The notes below the pieces were generated by a model. It did no database searches, was not told the origin of the DNA, and saw only the letters and a list, made by a program, of their open reading frames with translations. 64,000 bases of DNA, taken from Mrakia gelida (Eukaryota; Basidiomycota; Tremellomycetes; Cystofilobasidiales; Mrakiaceae). The stretch's first letter is position 1, and every line of letters begins with the position of its first letter. The DNA lies in assembly GCA_024345305.1 (NCBI GenBank), contig BRON01000003.1, positions 310,001-374,000 on the forward strand. The letters are read 5' to 3'. Position numbers and translations under genes: made by a program. This document shows positions 43,657 to 54,477 of this stretch, piece by piece.

Positions 43657-46258
43657 ACTGGCTCGACCGGGTTGGGCGAACGACCAGTATGGAGGGAGAC
43701 CTGCCACTCGACCAGGGAGGCTTTAGGGAGGGAGGAAGGAGCGAGGAAGAGCGTTGGAGGGAGGTGGGAGACTGTTGTTGTTGTCGAGAAGGGTGAGGAG
43801 GCGTTGGTCTGATGAGAACGAAGTCGAAGACGAGGGTCAGCTCGAGATTTCGACGAGCCACGGAACAAGAAGCAGGAGAGAGAAGATACATACAAGACCC
43901 TCAAAAGCACTCTCCCACCCTTTCCTAGCACCCTCCAAATCCCGCTTGAAATCCAGCACCCAACCGATACACCCTTCGACGAACTCGCTCTCCCATCCTC
44001 CTCCCGTCCCTTCCTTCAGCGCTTTCACGATCGACCGTACGTGCTTCAGCGAGAGCGCTGTCTCCGTAGCGAAGGAAGACGGGGTTGGGAGGGAGAGGGT
44101 GGAAGGGATGAGAGCGATTTGACCTGCTAGGGAGGTTCGCTCGCCGACCTGAACCAAAAACCCAAAACAAAAGCCACGACGCGTCAGTTTCCCTTCCCCT
44201 TTCGCTCTCTCCTCCCCGCCCGACCCACTCCCACCCAATCGAGAACTCACAATCACACTCTGACTATAAGGGCCAATATTCGCCGGTGCCCAATAACTCA
44301 AACTCTGCACATGAAGCGCCTTCCTCTCCCTCTCCTCTCCGTCGTACGCGACGGCCTCGAGCCGCAGGCGCTCTCCTCGCGGGAGGGGGACGGCGACGCA
44401 CGCACGGGTGGGAGGAGAGGTTCCGAAGAAGGATTTGTATATTGCGTTGACGGCGGCGAAGAGATCCATGGAGGAGAGGAAGAGGGAGATGGTTGAGATG
44501 GAGGTGAGAGGGAGGGGTGGGGTTGAGGAGAGGAGGGTTTCTGCGAAGGGGCGAGCGAGGAGAGGAGGGGAGATGGATTAGCGATGGGTGTCGATGAGGA
44601 GGACGTAGGGACGGTGGGAGGAGAGGGACGACGGTTGAAGAAGTGCGAAAGGGAAGAGCGAGCGACTCACCTCTCAAGTTCCAGAAACACTCCCTCACCT
44701 CCTCCTCCAGCGTCTCGTACACCTCCCTCTCCTTCCCCTTCCTGCTCGGTCCATTATAACCCGTCACTCCACCCACAACGACCCAGTTCCCTCTCCTACC
44801 CACCGTCACCTCCATCTCGCGCTCCTCCTCCTCTGCTCCCTCGACTTTGTCCTCCTCAACTCGACTCGTCGACGCGACCTTCACGCTCTCCACCGCCTCC
44901 CTCACCTCCTCCGCCTCCTCATCAAGGTACTCCTCCATCTCGGGTCCCAGGATCGCACGCATCTCTGCTGCTGAAGGGACGACGTGATCGGGTTTGGGGA
45001 CCAGGGAGGCAGAGACGATTCGGAGATGGGCGACTTGGGCGACGGGGGATTCGTCGGTGATGATGGTTTGGGTTTGATCGCTAACCAACCAGCGAGGAGG
45101 GGAAGGAGAGGTTAGTGGGTGAGGTTTGGATGGGTGAGAGGAGAGGGAGAGGAAGAGGAGGATGAAAGCGAGCGACTACTAACAGTTGGACGCGATCGTG
45201 AAACAAAGGACAGTCGAGCGTGAGAGTTTCGTACTCTCCTCCTTCGCCGCAGATGTGAAGACCGTACATGTCGTTCTGCATATAAACATCCAGCCCAAGT
45301 ATAAACGCGAAGACTCGAGTCAGCACGATCTTTCTCCTCTCGAACGAGAACGAGCGAAACGAAACGCGATCCGGGCGGGCGAGACGAACTCACCAGCCTC
45401 GTCAACTTCCCCTGCATCTGTCCCAACGTCTTCCCGAGATCATGCTCGTCCAATCCAACTCCAGCGACCTTGATGAGCACGGCTGTGAGACCTGAGGAGA
45501 CCATCGACGCGAGGAGGGAAGCTTGGTTGCGCTGCCAGAGGAAGGCGAGAGCGGTCAGGCCCAGACGAGCGCATCTGTTGAGGAACGAGCCAAGACGAGA
45601 CGAGTCAGTCGAGGCGGGGTGGAGAGGTGAGTGGGGAGTGATGAACGAACACATGCTCTACTCTAACTCGTTGGTAGGAGGAGAGGATAGCTCCGACGGC
45701 GACGCCTTGGACGTGGGGGTGATTCGCCTACGCGCGACGGACGAAGCAGACAAGAACGAGATCAGCTGGGTCTACACAACGCGAGGAATGAAGTAGAGAG
45801 AGCTCAGACGCACCTTGACCTCCCTCAGCAACTCCCAAAGATCCTCCGTCTCGTCTCCCTCGGTCCCTCCTCCCCCTCCTCCCGACCTTCCCTCCTCACT
45901 CCTCTCGACATCAGCGACTCCCTTCCTGTCCCCGTACTCTCCAGCGACGTTCACAGCTGTCCCCGTGATAGTTCGTGTGTAGAGAGGGAGTCTGAGGGAT
46001 CGAGCGATGAGGGGGAGATGGTTGAGTCCGACGGTTTGGAACATGAACGAGTCGAGCTCATCTGAACGGAAGGCGAAAGGGCGAAAGGTCAGCGACGACC
46101 AGAGCTAGAGATGGGGAAAGAGTTTGAAGGAAGAGCTCGCCTATTCCTTGTTCTGGTAAGAGACCTGCTACAGCTAGGAGTTCGTGTCCGTTCGCTACAG
46201 CTTCCATGAGGTTGAAGCACGAGTCCTTGCCTCCAGAGAGGAGAGCCACGACCTTCAT
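43464..46258 (-). CDS. DPH6: diphthine-ammonia ligase with C-terminal RidA-like domains
   Basis: Dph6 catalyses the last step of diphthamide synthesis on elongation factor 2, ATP-dependent amidation of diphthine, in the cytosol. The product starts MKVVALLSGGKDSCFNLME, with the PP-loop SGGKDS. It continues GLLPEQGI, LDSFMFQTVGLNHLP, VAVGAILSSYQRVRVEHV, LTALAFLWQRNQ and the signature ICGEGGEYETLTLDCPLF. Two RidA/YjgF-like domains follow. The first shows EMEVTVGRRGNWVVVGGVTG and the second SYWAPANIGPYSQS with VGERTSLAGQIALIPS. The C-terminus ends RGKTRLGPGSN. This N-terminal PP-loop plus tandem RidA layout is standard for eukaryotic Dph6. The gene has at least eight introns and its promoter faces the uS11m gene about 285 bp away. 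Confidence 0.92.
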
Positions 46259-46543
46259 TCGAGAGAGAGATCGGGGAGGGTGGGAAGATCTGCTTCGGAC
46301 GGGATGAAAAACGACAGATTTCAGCTGGGCGTGCTGGGCTTGTCTTAGGAGAGTTCGAGGGGCTCACGAGAAGTGAAGTTTTGGTTCGGGAGATGCGGTT
46401 GGCAGGGACGTTTGCCTCGAAGGAAAAAAACGGGGACGAGAGCTCAACCTTCCCATCTTCCCTTCCTTCCTTCCAGTCTGCCAACCTCGACAACCTCCTC
46501 AAAGTCGATCTCACCCCTGCCCCCCCTCCCCTTCTCCCACGCC

Positions 46544-47778
46544 ATGATCCGTTCCGGGTTCTCCTCCCCCCTTCGATTCGTGCTCGCTCGTCCATCGCTG
46601 GTCGCTCCTTCCTCCTCTTCCTCCTCCTCCTCCCTTCGCCGACCTTTCTCTCTCTCCTCCCCCTCCTTCGCCGATGGTCTCTTCCCAGTCCACCCAAAGC
46701 AGGGAATCAACGACATCGACTCCATGGAACCCAATACGGTCGAGAACGAGTCGATAGAAGCTCCTAAGGAGAAGCTCGCGCTGGAGGAAGGAGGAAAGGT
46801 CGACGTCGCCGCTCCTTCCTCCTCCTCCTCCAACGAAGAGATCACCTCCTCGTCAACCTCCTCCTCCTCTACTCCCTCTACACCCACCTCGGACGCTCCC
46901 ATCTCAACATCCTCCTCCTCCAAGGACTCCCCACCACACACCACCGCCGACGACTCCGACCCCTCCTCCTCCTCTTCCTCCGAACCCACCCCGACCTCCC
47001 TCCTCTCCTCCCCAATCTCCTTCTCCTCCTTCCAACCTCCCCAACTCATCCCGGACGCTCTCCAAGACCTCCGTCGTTCCATCCCCTCCGTCGTCACCCC
47101 CCAGCAATGGGCAGCTCTCAAAGGTCCCCGCTCCCAAGTCAAAGTCGTCCGTCTCTCCCTCCGGTGCACCAAGAACAACACCCAAGGTCTCCTCTCGTGG
47201 CACTACGACCCAGCCGTCTTTGCTCACCAGCAAGATCAAACCAACAACCTCCTCTCCAACGGAAAATTCACTGGAGGAAGCCTTGGGTTCAAGGGAGCTG
47301 CGAGTGGAGGGAGCGAGGCAGGGCATCAGGTCGTGGTTGCGTTGTTCAAGAGGTTGAAGGAGGAGAATGAGAAGGTTTTGGAGGAGAGGAGGGCAGCGAT
47401 GGAGGCGAGGGGGGAGAGGGAGGGGTATTTGCCGGATCCGGTGGGGGTGCAGGTCAGGTTGAATGTAAGTGGGTTTGGGCAGGGGAGGGAGGCGTTCATG
47501 AAGGCTTTGAAGAGTGAGGAGGGAAGTTTGGTGAGGCAGTTGGCGGTGGCGATTTCGGACCATACGCCTATTGCGTGAGTACTCTCCCCTCTATTTGTCG
47601 TTCTGGGAGAGAAGGGTGGTGGGGAGAAGGACAAGGGAGGGGAGGGGAGGGAGGGTTCTTTCGTTCGTTCGTCGCTGACCTCCCGTTCTCTATCTTCTCT
47701 CCCTCTTCCCTCGCTTTCTTCTTTGCTCGCAATCACAGTCGATCGTGGCCCCGACCCAAGCAGCCTCGAAGAGTCTAA
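46544..47778 (+). CDS. MRPS18: mitochondrial small-subunit ribosomal protein uS11m
   Basis: uS11m sits in the platform of the mitochondrial small ribosomal subunit. The start MIRSGFSSPLRFVLARPSL is Arg/Ser-rich and lacks acids, as in a mitochondrial presequence. A Ser/Thr/Pro-rich insert of about 120 residues follows. The S11 fold is read from KVVRLSLRCTKNNTQGLLSW, then FTGGSLGFKGAASGGSEAGH, VGVQVRLNVSGFGQGREAFM and LAVAISDHTPIA. One intron (GTGAGT donor near 47576, CACAG acceptor near 47739) joins the last exon, RSWPRPKQPRRV, which matches the basic uS11 end (typically RPPKKRRV). The other frames after the acceptor would not give this end. The Ser-rich insert is unusual. The symbol follows the yeast name for this protein. 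Confidence 0.83.
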
Positions 47779-48241
47779 GGAGGACCCGACTCACGCAACC
47801 TCGTCGGAAGAAAACGAAGGAAAGGCTCTCGTTTGGATCGTCGTCGTCGTCGCGAAGGAGGAGAGGCTTTGGTAGATTGGTCTGGTGGGAGAGAGGTGTA
47901 TGGAATGACAGAACGTGGAACAATAGTGAGCTCCGTATCGAAAGTAGACGTCTCCATCGTCTTGCGAAGGACGGAAGGAAGCGAGAAAGGAGAGGGCGAG
48001 AGCGGCGTGGACGCGTTCGTGTGTTGAGCAGTCTGGATGGATATTGGGGATTGAAAGGGAACGAGGCTTATCTCTGGAGTCGAGCTGGAGTTGAACGTTT
48101 CTTTTGGAGAGCTAGTTCTCGGGATTGTTCTCGCGGGACAAAGACGAGCAAGGTCGATGAAGCGAGAGAGAGAGAGAGAGACGCGTGCGTCGTCGGGGTC
48201 AAACATCATCGAGAGATAGACTATCATCGAACTGACAAGCA
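47779..48241. other. intergenic between convergent genes
   Basis: No gene is seen. A GA dinucleotide run lies near 48165-48180. It should contain the 3' UTRs of uS11m and of the minus-strand gene that ends at 48242. Confidence 0.4.
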
Positions 48242-49636
48242 CTACGTATCGCGTTTCAGTCCCTCTGCCTCCAAAACTACCATCAAAGCAGGTTCAAATA
48301 TATCCTTCCTTCCCACCCTCTTCGTGACCTCCCCCTTCTCGTCGTCTCCCGACGAATCCCCCTCCTCGGGATCATAGTCCACATCCTTCTCATGCATCGG
48401 GACGTCCAACGGAGCTTCCTTCAGCCTGAGCATCCTCCCGAAGGTTTCGAACCTCTTCTTCTGCTCGAGGCTGAGAGTTGGGATTGTTGGGAGAGCTCGA
48501 GCTCGCCTCGTCGTGAAGCGATCGTTGTAGACGGTCGAGACCTGGAGAGGCACAGAACCGTGAAGAAGAGGGACGGTTCAGTGTCTTCTCGAGCCTTTGA
48601 CTAGAACGAGCGTTTGAAGAGCCTGGGCTTATGAACTCACCTCGAGCGCTGTTTCTTGTCCGAGGAAAACGACCACCGGGGAGTGGTCGTAATCTCTTTC
48701 GACGTAGCCTTGAAGACCGCTGAGGATGTTGAGATCGAAGTAAGAGTAGATGATGTTGATCTAGATGTTCCAACAAGCCCTAAAAGAAGAACACGGAAGG
48801 CACAGGAGCAGGACCGGTCAGTCTGATCGGCTTCAACGCGTCTCGACGTTTCTCGCTCTATTTGCTGCCCCGGCCGCCAGGAGACTCACGTCGGTCTCTT
48901 CGAAGATCTTTCCAAGCAGGCTGGATTGGTCTCCGGTGAACCGTGGACAGGACTCGTCCCACTCCTTCAAAACATCCACGAAACACGTCCCTCGTCCTCC
49001 TCCAGCGAAGCTCTTCTCCCTTCCCGCTCTCCTCCCGACAACACAGACCTCGCAGGTTCGCCGTTGACGTAATATTTGGTGGAGTTGATGATGGCGAGCT
49101 GGGTTGGACAGGGAGGGGGACGCTGAGGGAACTTCCCGTTGGGGAGAGCGTCGGATCGGCCGTGATCGCAGCCTCCAAGCTTGTCGAGAAGGAGGAGCTT
49201 TTGGTCCTCGCCGAGAGTTTCCCAGAGTTCCTCGAGGATTTGGTGAGTGATTTCGGTTGGGAGGGAGCCGAAGGTAGGAGGAGAAGGAAGAGGAAGGAGG
49301 GGAGACGCGAGCTCGTTTCGACTTCGCAAGAGAGCGAGGAAGACGAGGGCTGGGCGGTAGGAGGGGAAGATTTTCACGCCTGTAGGATGGGGGAGAAACG
49401 AAGTGAGAAAAGAAGAGACGAAGAAGATGAAGTCGAAAGGAGAAGGCGAACCGTAGTACAGCGACAAGGGTTCGACTTGGAAGGGAAGGAGGAAGAGTCC
49501 GGTCAGCTTCGTTTCGTTCCTCTCGTCCGCTTCGTTGGAAGGGCAGCTCACCAGCGACTCCATAAGCAATTGTCACTTCGGCTCGAGCTTCTTGGAAGCC
49601 ATCCCGCTGATCGCAGCAGCAGCAGTCTCCGGACAT
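48242..49636 (-). CDS. LPxEITH family protein (paralogue B), frame broken near 49,050-49,150
   Basis: This gene mirrors the one at 5990. Exon 1 (start 49636) begins MSGDCCCCDQRDGFQEARAE, a cysteine run not seen in the other copy. A 24-nt exon at 49452-49475 gives VEPLSLYYG, the same size and phase as VEPLSFFYG in paralogue A. The next exon has FPSYRPALVFLALLRSR, LPTEITHQILEELWETL and LLLLDKLGGCDHG. The Cys-rich part, CEVCVVGRRAGREK and RGTCFVDVLKEWDESCPRF, matches paralogue A (CVDCSKRRREARE, GVCWVDFVPTAGCCRAF) but lies in a different frame, and I found no GT-AG intron that bridges the change. Later exons hold INIIYSYFDLNILSGLQGYV and LEQKKRFETFGRMLRLKEA; the stop follows GLKRDT. It may be a young pseudogene, a base error or an unusual splice. 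Confidence 0.55.
49452..49475 (-). other. 24-nt exon conserved between LPxEITH paralogues
   Basis: The exon is bordered by an AAG acceptor and a GTTCGC donor and encodes VEPLSLYY plus phase bases. Paralogue A has an exon of exactly 24 nt at 6145-6168 with a GTTCGT donor. Both start and end in phase 1. Confidence 0.8.
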
Positions 49637-49874
49637 GATCTTGAGGGGGTGGTGGTCGGTGCCGACTTGGTGAGCTTCCTTGCGAGTCATTCTTGAGTCT
49701 CCTCGACCCGACGCCAGGAACGAAATCTTCTTCTCACTCTTCCGCGCCGATTCCTGGTGCTTCTAATGCACTGCACCTGATGAGATAGAAGGTCGTTCGT
49801 ATACAAGAAGTAAGAAACAGTAGAGAGAGCAGACCCAGCAAAACCCCGAATCCCTCGACGTCGCCGCGACGCGT

Positions 49875-52316
49875 CTACCACTCCCTAACCGAACCGTCCT
49901 CTCCTCTCCAGACGGGGTTCTTCCAGTAGAAGGCTTTGCTCTCGATGGCAACCTCTCGGATGAGCTTCTCGTTCAGCTCGATACCGAGTCCGGGTCCCTC
50001 CAACGTCGCGACGTGTCCTCCCTCGACCTTGAAGACCTCCGGGTTGGTCATGTAGGTGAGGAGATCGTAAGCTCCCTTGTTGTAGTGCATGGCTATCGAC
50101 ATCTCGCAGATGACGAAGTTGATACTGTGGTTGGGAGACGAGGAGGGTCAGCGTTCGAGTTCGAGTTCCAGACGAGGAAGAGGGGGGGGGCAAGGGGATG
50201 GACGACTCACGTGCAGGCAGCAAGCTGGAGGGAAGCGGCGAAGGCGATAGGTCCGAGAGGGCAGTGAGGAGCGAATCCAATGTCGTAGGTCTGGGTCAAA
50301 GTGCAAGAGAGAGTCAGGCGCCGAAACGAGAGCCAGACGCAAAGACGACGCGACTCGTCTCACCTCAGCCATCAAAGCGATCTTCCTGGTCTCCGAGATA
50401 CCTCCCGAGTGCGAGATATCGGGTTGGCAGATGTCGATGCATCCGGACTCGAAGTAGGGCCTAGGAAAAAGGAAAGGAGAGAAGGAGGAACGTCAGTACG
50501 AGGCTCGATCTGTGCGAGAGCAAAGAACGAAGACAGACGAACCTGAAGTCTTGTCGGGTGAAGAGTCGCTCTCCGAGGGCAATGGGGATGGTAGTTTGAG
50601 CGTAGAGCTTCTTGAGCTCCTCGATCTGACCGGGAAGAAGAGGCTCCTCGATGAAGAGGGGCTGATGAGGCTCGAGCATTCGGGCGAGCTGGAGAGGGAA
50701 GAAGGAAAGTGGGAAGATCAGCACCCGGTGAAGCGAATCGTTTAAGCTCGAAAGCTCGAGCAGATCGAGAAGAAGCAACAACTAACCTGCTTGGCCATGG
50801 GTCGGTGGACTCGTCCTGATCAAAGAGATGAATGGGAAAAGGAAGAAGATCAGCTTCGACGTCTCTCGATTCGGTCGCCTCGAGAGAGAAGAGACCTACC
50901 GTGGAAATCAAGACCAGCGTCCATACCGATCGACTTGACCTCCTTCAGTCGCTCAACCGTAGCCTTGAGATCCTCGGGGGACGCCAACCATCCGAGCTGT
51001 AGAAGGAAGAAAGAGTCGGCTCAACTACAGCTCGCTCGACGCGTCGAAAAGGAAGCGTCCAGAAAAACGAGACTCACCGACTCAGATCCGTTCATTTTGA
51101 CGGTGGTGAAACCCTCAGCCTTCCTCTTCTTAGCCTGCTCGAGAATGTCGGTAGGTCGATCTCCTCCGATCCATCTGAGTAGCGAAGCAGGGAGGTCGGG
51201 TCAGCTCGAAAAAGAAGGAACAGAGCGACGAAGCGGAGTTTAGACTTACCCGTAGACCTTCACCTTATCTCGCACTCGTCCACCCATAAGCTGCCAGATG
51301 GGGACGCCAAGCTTTCGACCCTTGATGTCCCAGAGAGCGCTGAAAGAGGAAAGATGAGGGACGAACGCGTCGAGGTCAGAATCAACTTCTGGAGATCTCT
51401 CCTCGACGATCGAGTAACGACGCGAGTACTCACATATCAAGACCGGAGATGGCACTCATGAGAACGGGTCCACCCTAGAGAGAAAGAGAAACAAAGAGGA
51501 GGAAATCAGCTCGAGCTCGAACTTTGGAGGTGACCTCCGCGAAGCGGCTCGAGGACGGAAAGCGAAGGGAAAAGACGAGATGATTGTTACTCACTCGGTA
51601 GAATCTGTGTCGGAAGGCAGAGGTGTAGATATCCTCGATGTTATCGACGTTCCATCCTGAGACAGGAAAGGTGAAGAGAGGGACGGGGTCAGCGAGGGAA
51701 GCTCGACGGAACGAGCCGAAGAGATGGAAAGCTCACCAGTGAATCGCTCTCGCAAGTCCTCGAAGGCCCCCTCGACAGCCTCGAGGTGACCCTCAAGAGT
51801 AGCCTCTCCCCATCCGACGTTGCCTTCGGAGGTCTCAACTCGAACGAAGAGCTGGAAGCAAGAAGCAAAGGTGAGGGAGGAGGGAGGAGGAGCAGATGGT
51901 CAGCTGTCTGAGATGCCGAGAGGCGAGGAGCTGCTACTGAGGGTAGAGGCGAGGAGGTAAAGATGAGGAGAATGGACTTACCCATCGAGGAAGCTTTGAG
52001 TGAAGAAGGAAGGGAAGAGGAGGTTAGCTCGAAAAAAGAAAAGCGGGAGGGCTGAAAAGGGCGGAGGGGAGGGAGGGGGAGCTTCGGCTTGATCCTGAGC
52101 TTCCCCTCCAGCTCTTCTGGCTTCAAAGAAGCTCGAAGGGGCAACGCGGAGGGTGGGGAAGAGCTGGGAGAGAGCTCTTGAAGCTCAGAGGAGGGAAAGG
52201 AAGTAATAACGACTCACGACTTTGAAGAGCTCGATGGACTTAATGACATCTGCTCCTGGGCCGGCAGACAGCCCGTTGGGATGCGACGATTCGAAGGTTG
52301 TTCCGGTCAAAACCAT
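49875..52316 (-). CDS. D-galactonate dehydratase (enolase superfamily)
   Basis: The enzyme removes water from D-galactonate to give 2-keto-3-deoxy-D-galactonate. The product starts [19 protein letters not shown], then [20 protein letters not shown]. The LPRW is supplied by a 12-nt exon at 51982-51993. Conserved segments follow: [51 protein letters not shown] and [13 protein letters not shown]. The metal and acid/base motifs of the subfamily are present: [49 protein letters not shown] and [11 protein letters not shown]. The C-terminus [11 protein letters not shown] also matches bacterial DgoD. Overall it is closer to DgoD than to the fungal L-galactonate or L-rhamnonate dehydratases, from memory of the families. 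Its start is 364 bp from the divergent dehydrogenase, suggesting co-regulation. A horizontal origin is possible but the gene now has many introns. Confidence 0.88.
51982..51993 (-). other. 12-nt microexon of the galactonate dehydratase gene
   Basis: On the minus strand the order is CAAAG, then CTTCCTCGATGG, then GTAAGT. It encodes LPRW in phase 0 between FKV and LFVRVE. The family has the pattern LPPRW-x-F at this point, so loss would remove a conserved element. Confidence 0.85.
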
Positions 52317-52680
52317 TGTGTTGAAGGGTGAGGAGTGAGTGGGTGTAGAGTTGGGAGTTGGGGAAGGGGGAGGATGGTGGTTGGGAGGAGACTCGCCTCG
52401 CTCTGGACGCTCGACCCAAGCTGGCTCGAAGCTTTCGCCGCCGCCCTTTGCCGTGCCGGGCGTTTCGCAGCTCAGCGAAATCGCAAGAAAAATCTAAGGG
52501 GACCCCTTTGGACGCCTTCTAATGGAAATTGTAATGAAATCGCTGCAGGTTGAGCCGTCGAGCGCTCTCGAACTGAGACGCTGTTCGGTCCGAGTTCTTG
52601 CCCCCGATTTCTGAGTCGAGTTGAGGGCTGTCGGTTCTGTTCTCCTCCCAACCGCATTCTTCGACTCTACAATCTCCAGC
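52317..52680. promoter_or_regulatory. divergent promoter between galactonate dehydratase and KduD-like genes
   Basis: The 364 bp separate two start codons on opposite strands. The middle holds CGCCGCCCTTTGCCG and a GCAAGAAAAATC-type A-rich patch. A CGG/CCG-type half-site for a Zn2Cys6 factor (for example CCG in CCGTGCCGGGCG near 52450) may be present, but such triplets are common here. Confidence 0.45.
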
Positions 52681-54110
52681 ATGGCTTCCTCTTCTTCAAC
52701 CTACCTTCAATCTCTCTTCGGTCTCGATGGCAAGACCGCTCTCATGACGTGAGTATGCTGCTCTCGAGAACGAAGTCGTTTGGTCGGAGCGAGAGCTGAC
52801 CTTCGTCCTCCCTTCCCTCCCTCCCGCTTCCTCTCTCGTTCGTCGTTCGGTCTTTCCTGGATCCAGCGGTGGAACTCGTGGTATCGGAGCCAACATCGCT
52901 CTCTCCCTCGCTAAGGCTGGTGCCGATGTTATCCTCATTCAGCGATCTGGTGCGTCCTCCTCGCTTCTGTCCGAAACGAAGAAGCTCGCGGCTCGTCTCC
53001 CTTCCTTTCTTCTTTCCGCTGACCTCCCACCCCTCCCCTTTCTTTTCTCCAGAGGAGAACACCGCTACTCGAGATGCTATCATCGCTCTTGGTCGCTCGT
53101 CTAGGATCGTCGTCGCTGACCTCGCTTCCAAGGAGTCCATCAAGGCCGTCGTGCCTAAGGTCACTGGGGAGTGGGGACTCAAGGTCGACATCTTCATCAA
53201 CTGTGGAGGAATCCAGAGGAGGCACCCAGCTGAGCTCTTCCCTGACGAGGACTGGGAGGAGGTCCTCCAGGTCAACTTGAGCACCTGCTTCTCGCTCGCG
53301 AGGTGAGTCTTTTCTTGAGCTCGACGAGAAGAGGGAAGATGGACTCGGTTCGCCCGCCGGCGTTCTACCGACCTCCTCTCGAAGAACCACAAAGTGGGAA
53401 GGCTGACTCCGATCTCTCTCTCTTTTCGAATACTCTAGGGACGTTGGAAAGCACATGCTTGACACTCGAAAGGAGGGAGACGCTCGAGGAAAGATCATCA
53501 ACATCGCGTCGCTCGTTTCGTTCCAGGGTACGTCTTTCTCTCCTCTTGTCCGTTTAGCTCGAGCTCGTTCTGACCGTTTCCGCTCATATTTGATCTCACA
53601 GGAGGACTTACTGTCCCCGCCTACGCTGCCGCTAAGCACGGTATCCTCGGTCTCACCAAGGCTTTCTCCAACGACTGGTCAGGCAAGGGCATCAACGTCA
53701 ACGCTAGTTCGTCCCCTCCCTCGCTCTCCATGCTTTCGAGCTCGCTTTGCTCTCCGTCGCTGACTTGCGCTCGTCTCTTTTCGTTCTTCAGTCGCTCCCG
53801 GATACATCTCGACGGAGATGAACACTGCTCTCATCGCCGACCCTACGCGTTCTCGACAGATCCTCGAGAGGATTCCCTCGAAACGATGGGGAACTCCCGA
53901 CGACTTCAGCGGAGCCGTCCTCTTCCTCGCCGGAGCTGGAAGTGATTACGTCTGTGGAGAGTGCCTGACTGTGAGTTGCTTCCCCTTTCTCGACGCTCCT
54001 GGACCTGGGTTTCGAGGCGGAGAAGAGGAAAAGATCGTCGAACTGACTCGCGTCGGCTCTGCGTTTCGTTCTCGCTTTCAAAGGTCGACGGAGGATGGAT
54101 GGCCAGATAA
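52681..54110 (+). CDS. short-chain dehydrogenase, KduD-like (2-keto-3-deoxy-gluconate dehydrogenase)
   Basis: KduD-type SDRs oxidise or reduce 2-keto-3-deoxy sugar acids with NAD(H). The product starts [20 protein letters not shown]. It has the cofactor motif [19 protein letters not shown] and [19 protein letters not shown]. The catalytic Ser region is [18 protein letters not shown], and the YxxxK pair lies in [19 protein letters not shown]. The later part has [34 protein letters not shown] and [13 protein letters not shown], and the end is VDGGWMAR. The match to bacterial KduD (NAIAPGY, RIPxxRWG, VDGGWxAR) is strong. The gene starts 364 bp from the galactonate dehydratase, whose product is the type of compound this family handles. 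The exact substrate is inferred. Six introns were placed. Confidence 0.88.
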
Positions 54111-54477
54111 ACGCCTTGCTAGAGATGGAAGGAAGATATGTTATGTCCGCTATGCATCGACTTTTAGGCTTTGACTTCGTGGCAAGGAGAAAAGAGAGAG
54201 CCTCGGTTCGGCTGTCGACGCGAGTCGGAGTCTGCCTTCCCCTGTTGATCGCATAAAGAAAGAAAGACGAATCTCTCTCCCTCCAGCATCTCTCTCTATC
54301 TCTCTCCATCGTGCCATGAACTCCTTCTACGATCAATTTTCTGTGACTGTGACGTTTAAATCGAGAATCCCAAGGTCGGAGCGACAGCCGGACTCGTTTC
54401 CTCCGCAACGACCACCCTCGAGCGCTTGCCCGCTTTCCCTCAGGACTTCTCCACATCTCGTGTGTATTTAGGAGTCG
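54111..54477. other. intergenic, upstream of zinc-cluster gene
   Basis: No gene is seen. It includes CT-rich runs (CTCTCTCTATCTCTCTCC near 54290) and the probable promoter of the gene at 54478. Confidence 0.4.

Noticed and set aside
48160..48185. GA dinucleotide run as a possible functional element
   Set aside because: Short simple repeats of this kind are common in this purine/pyrimidine-biased genome.
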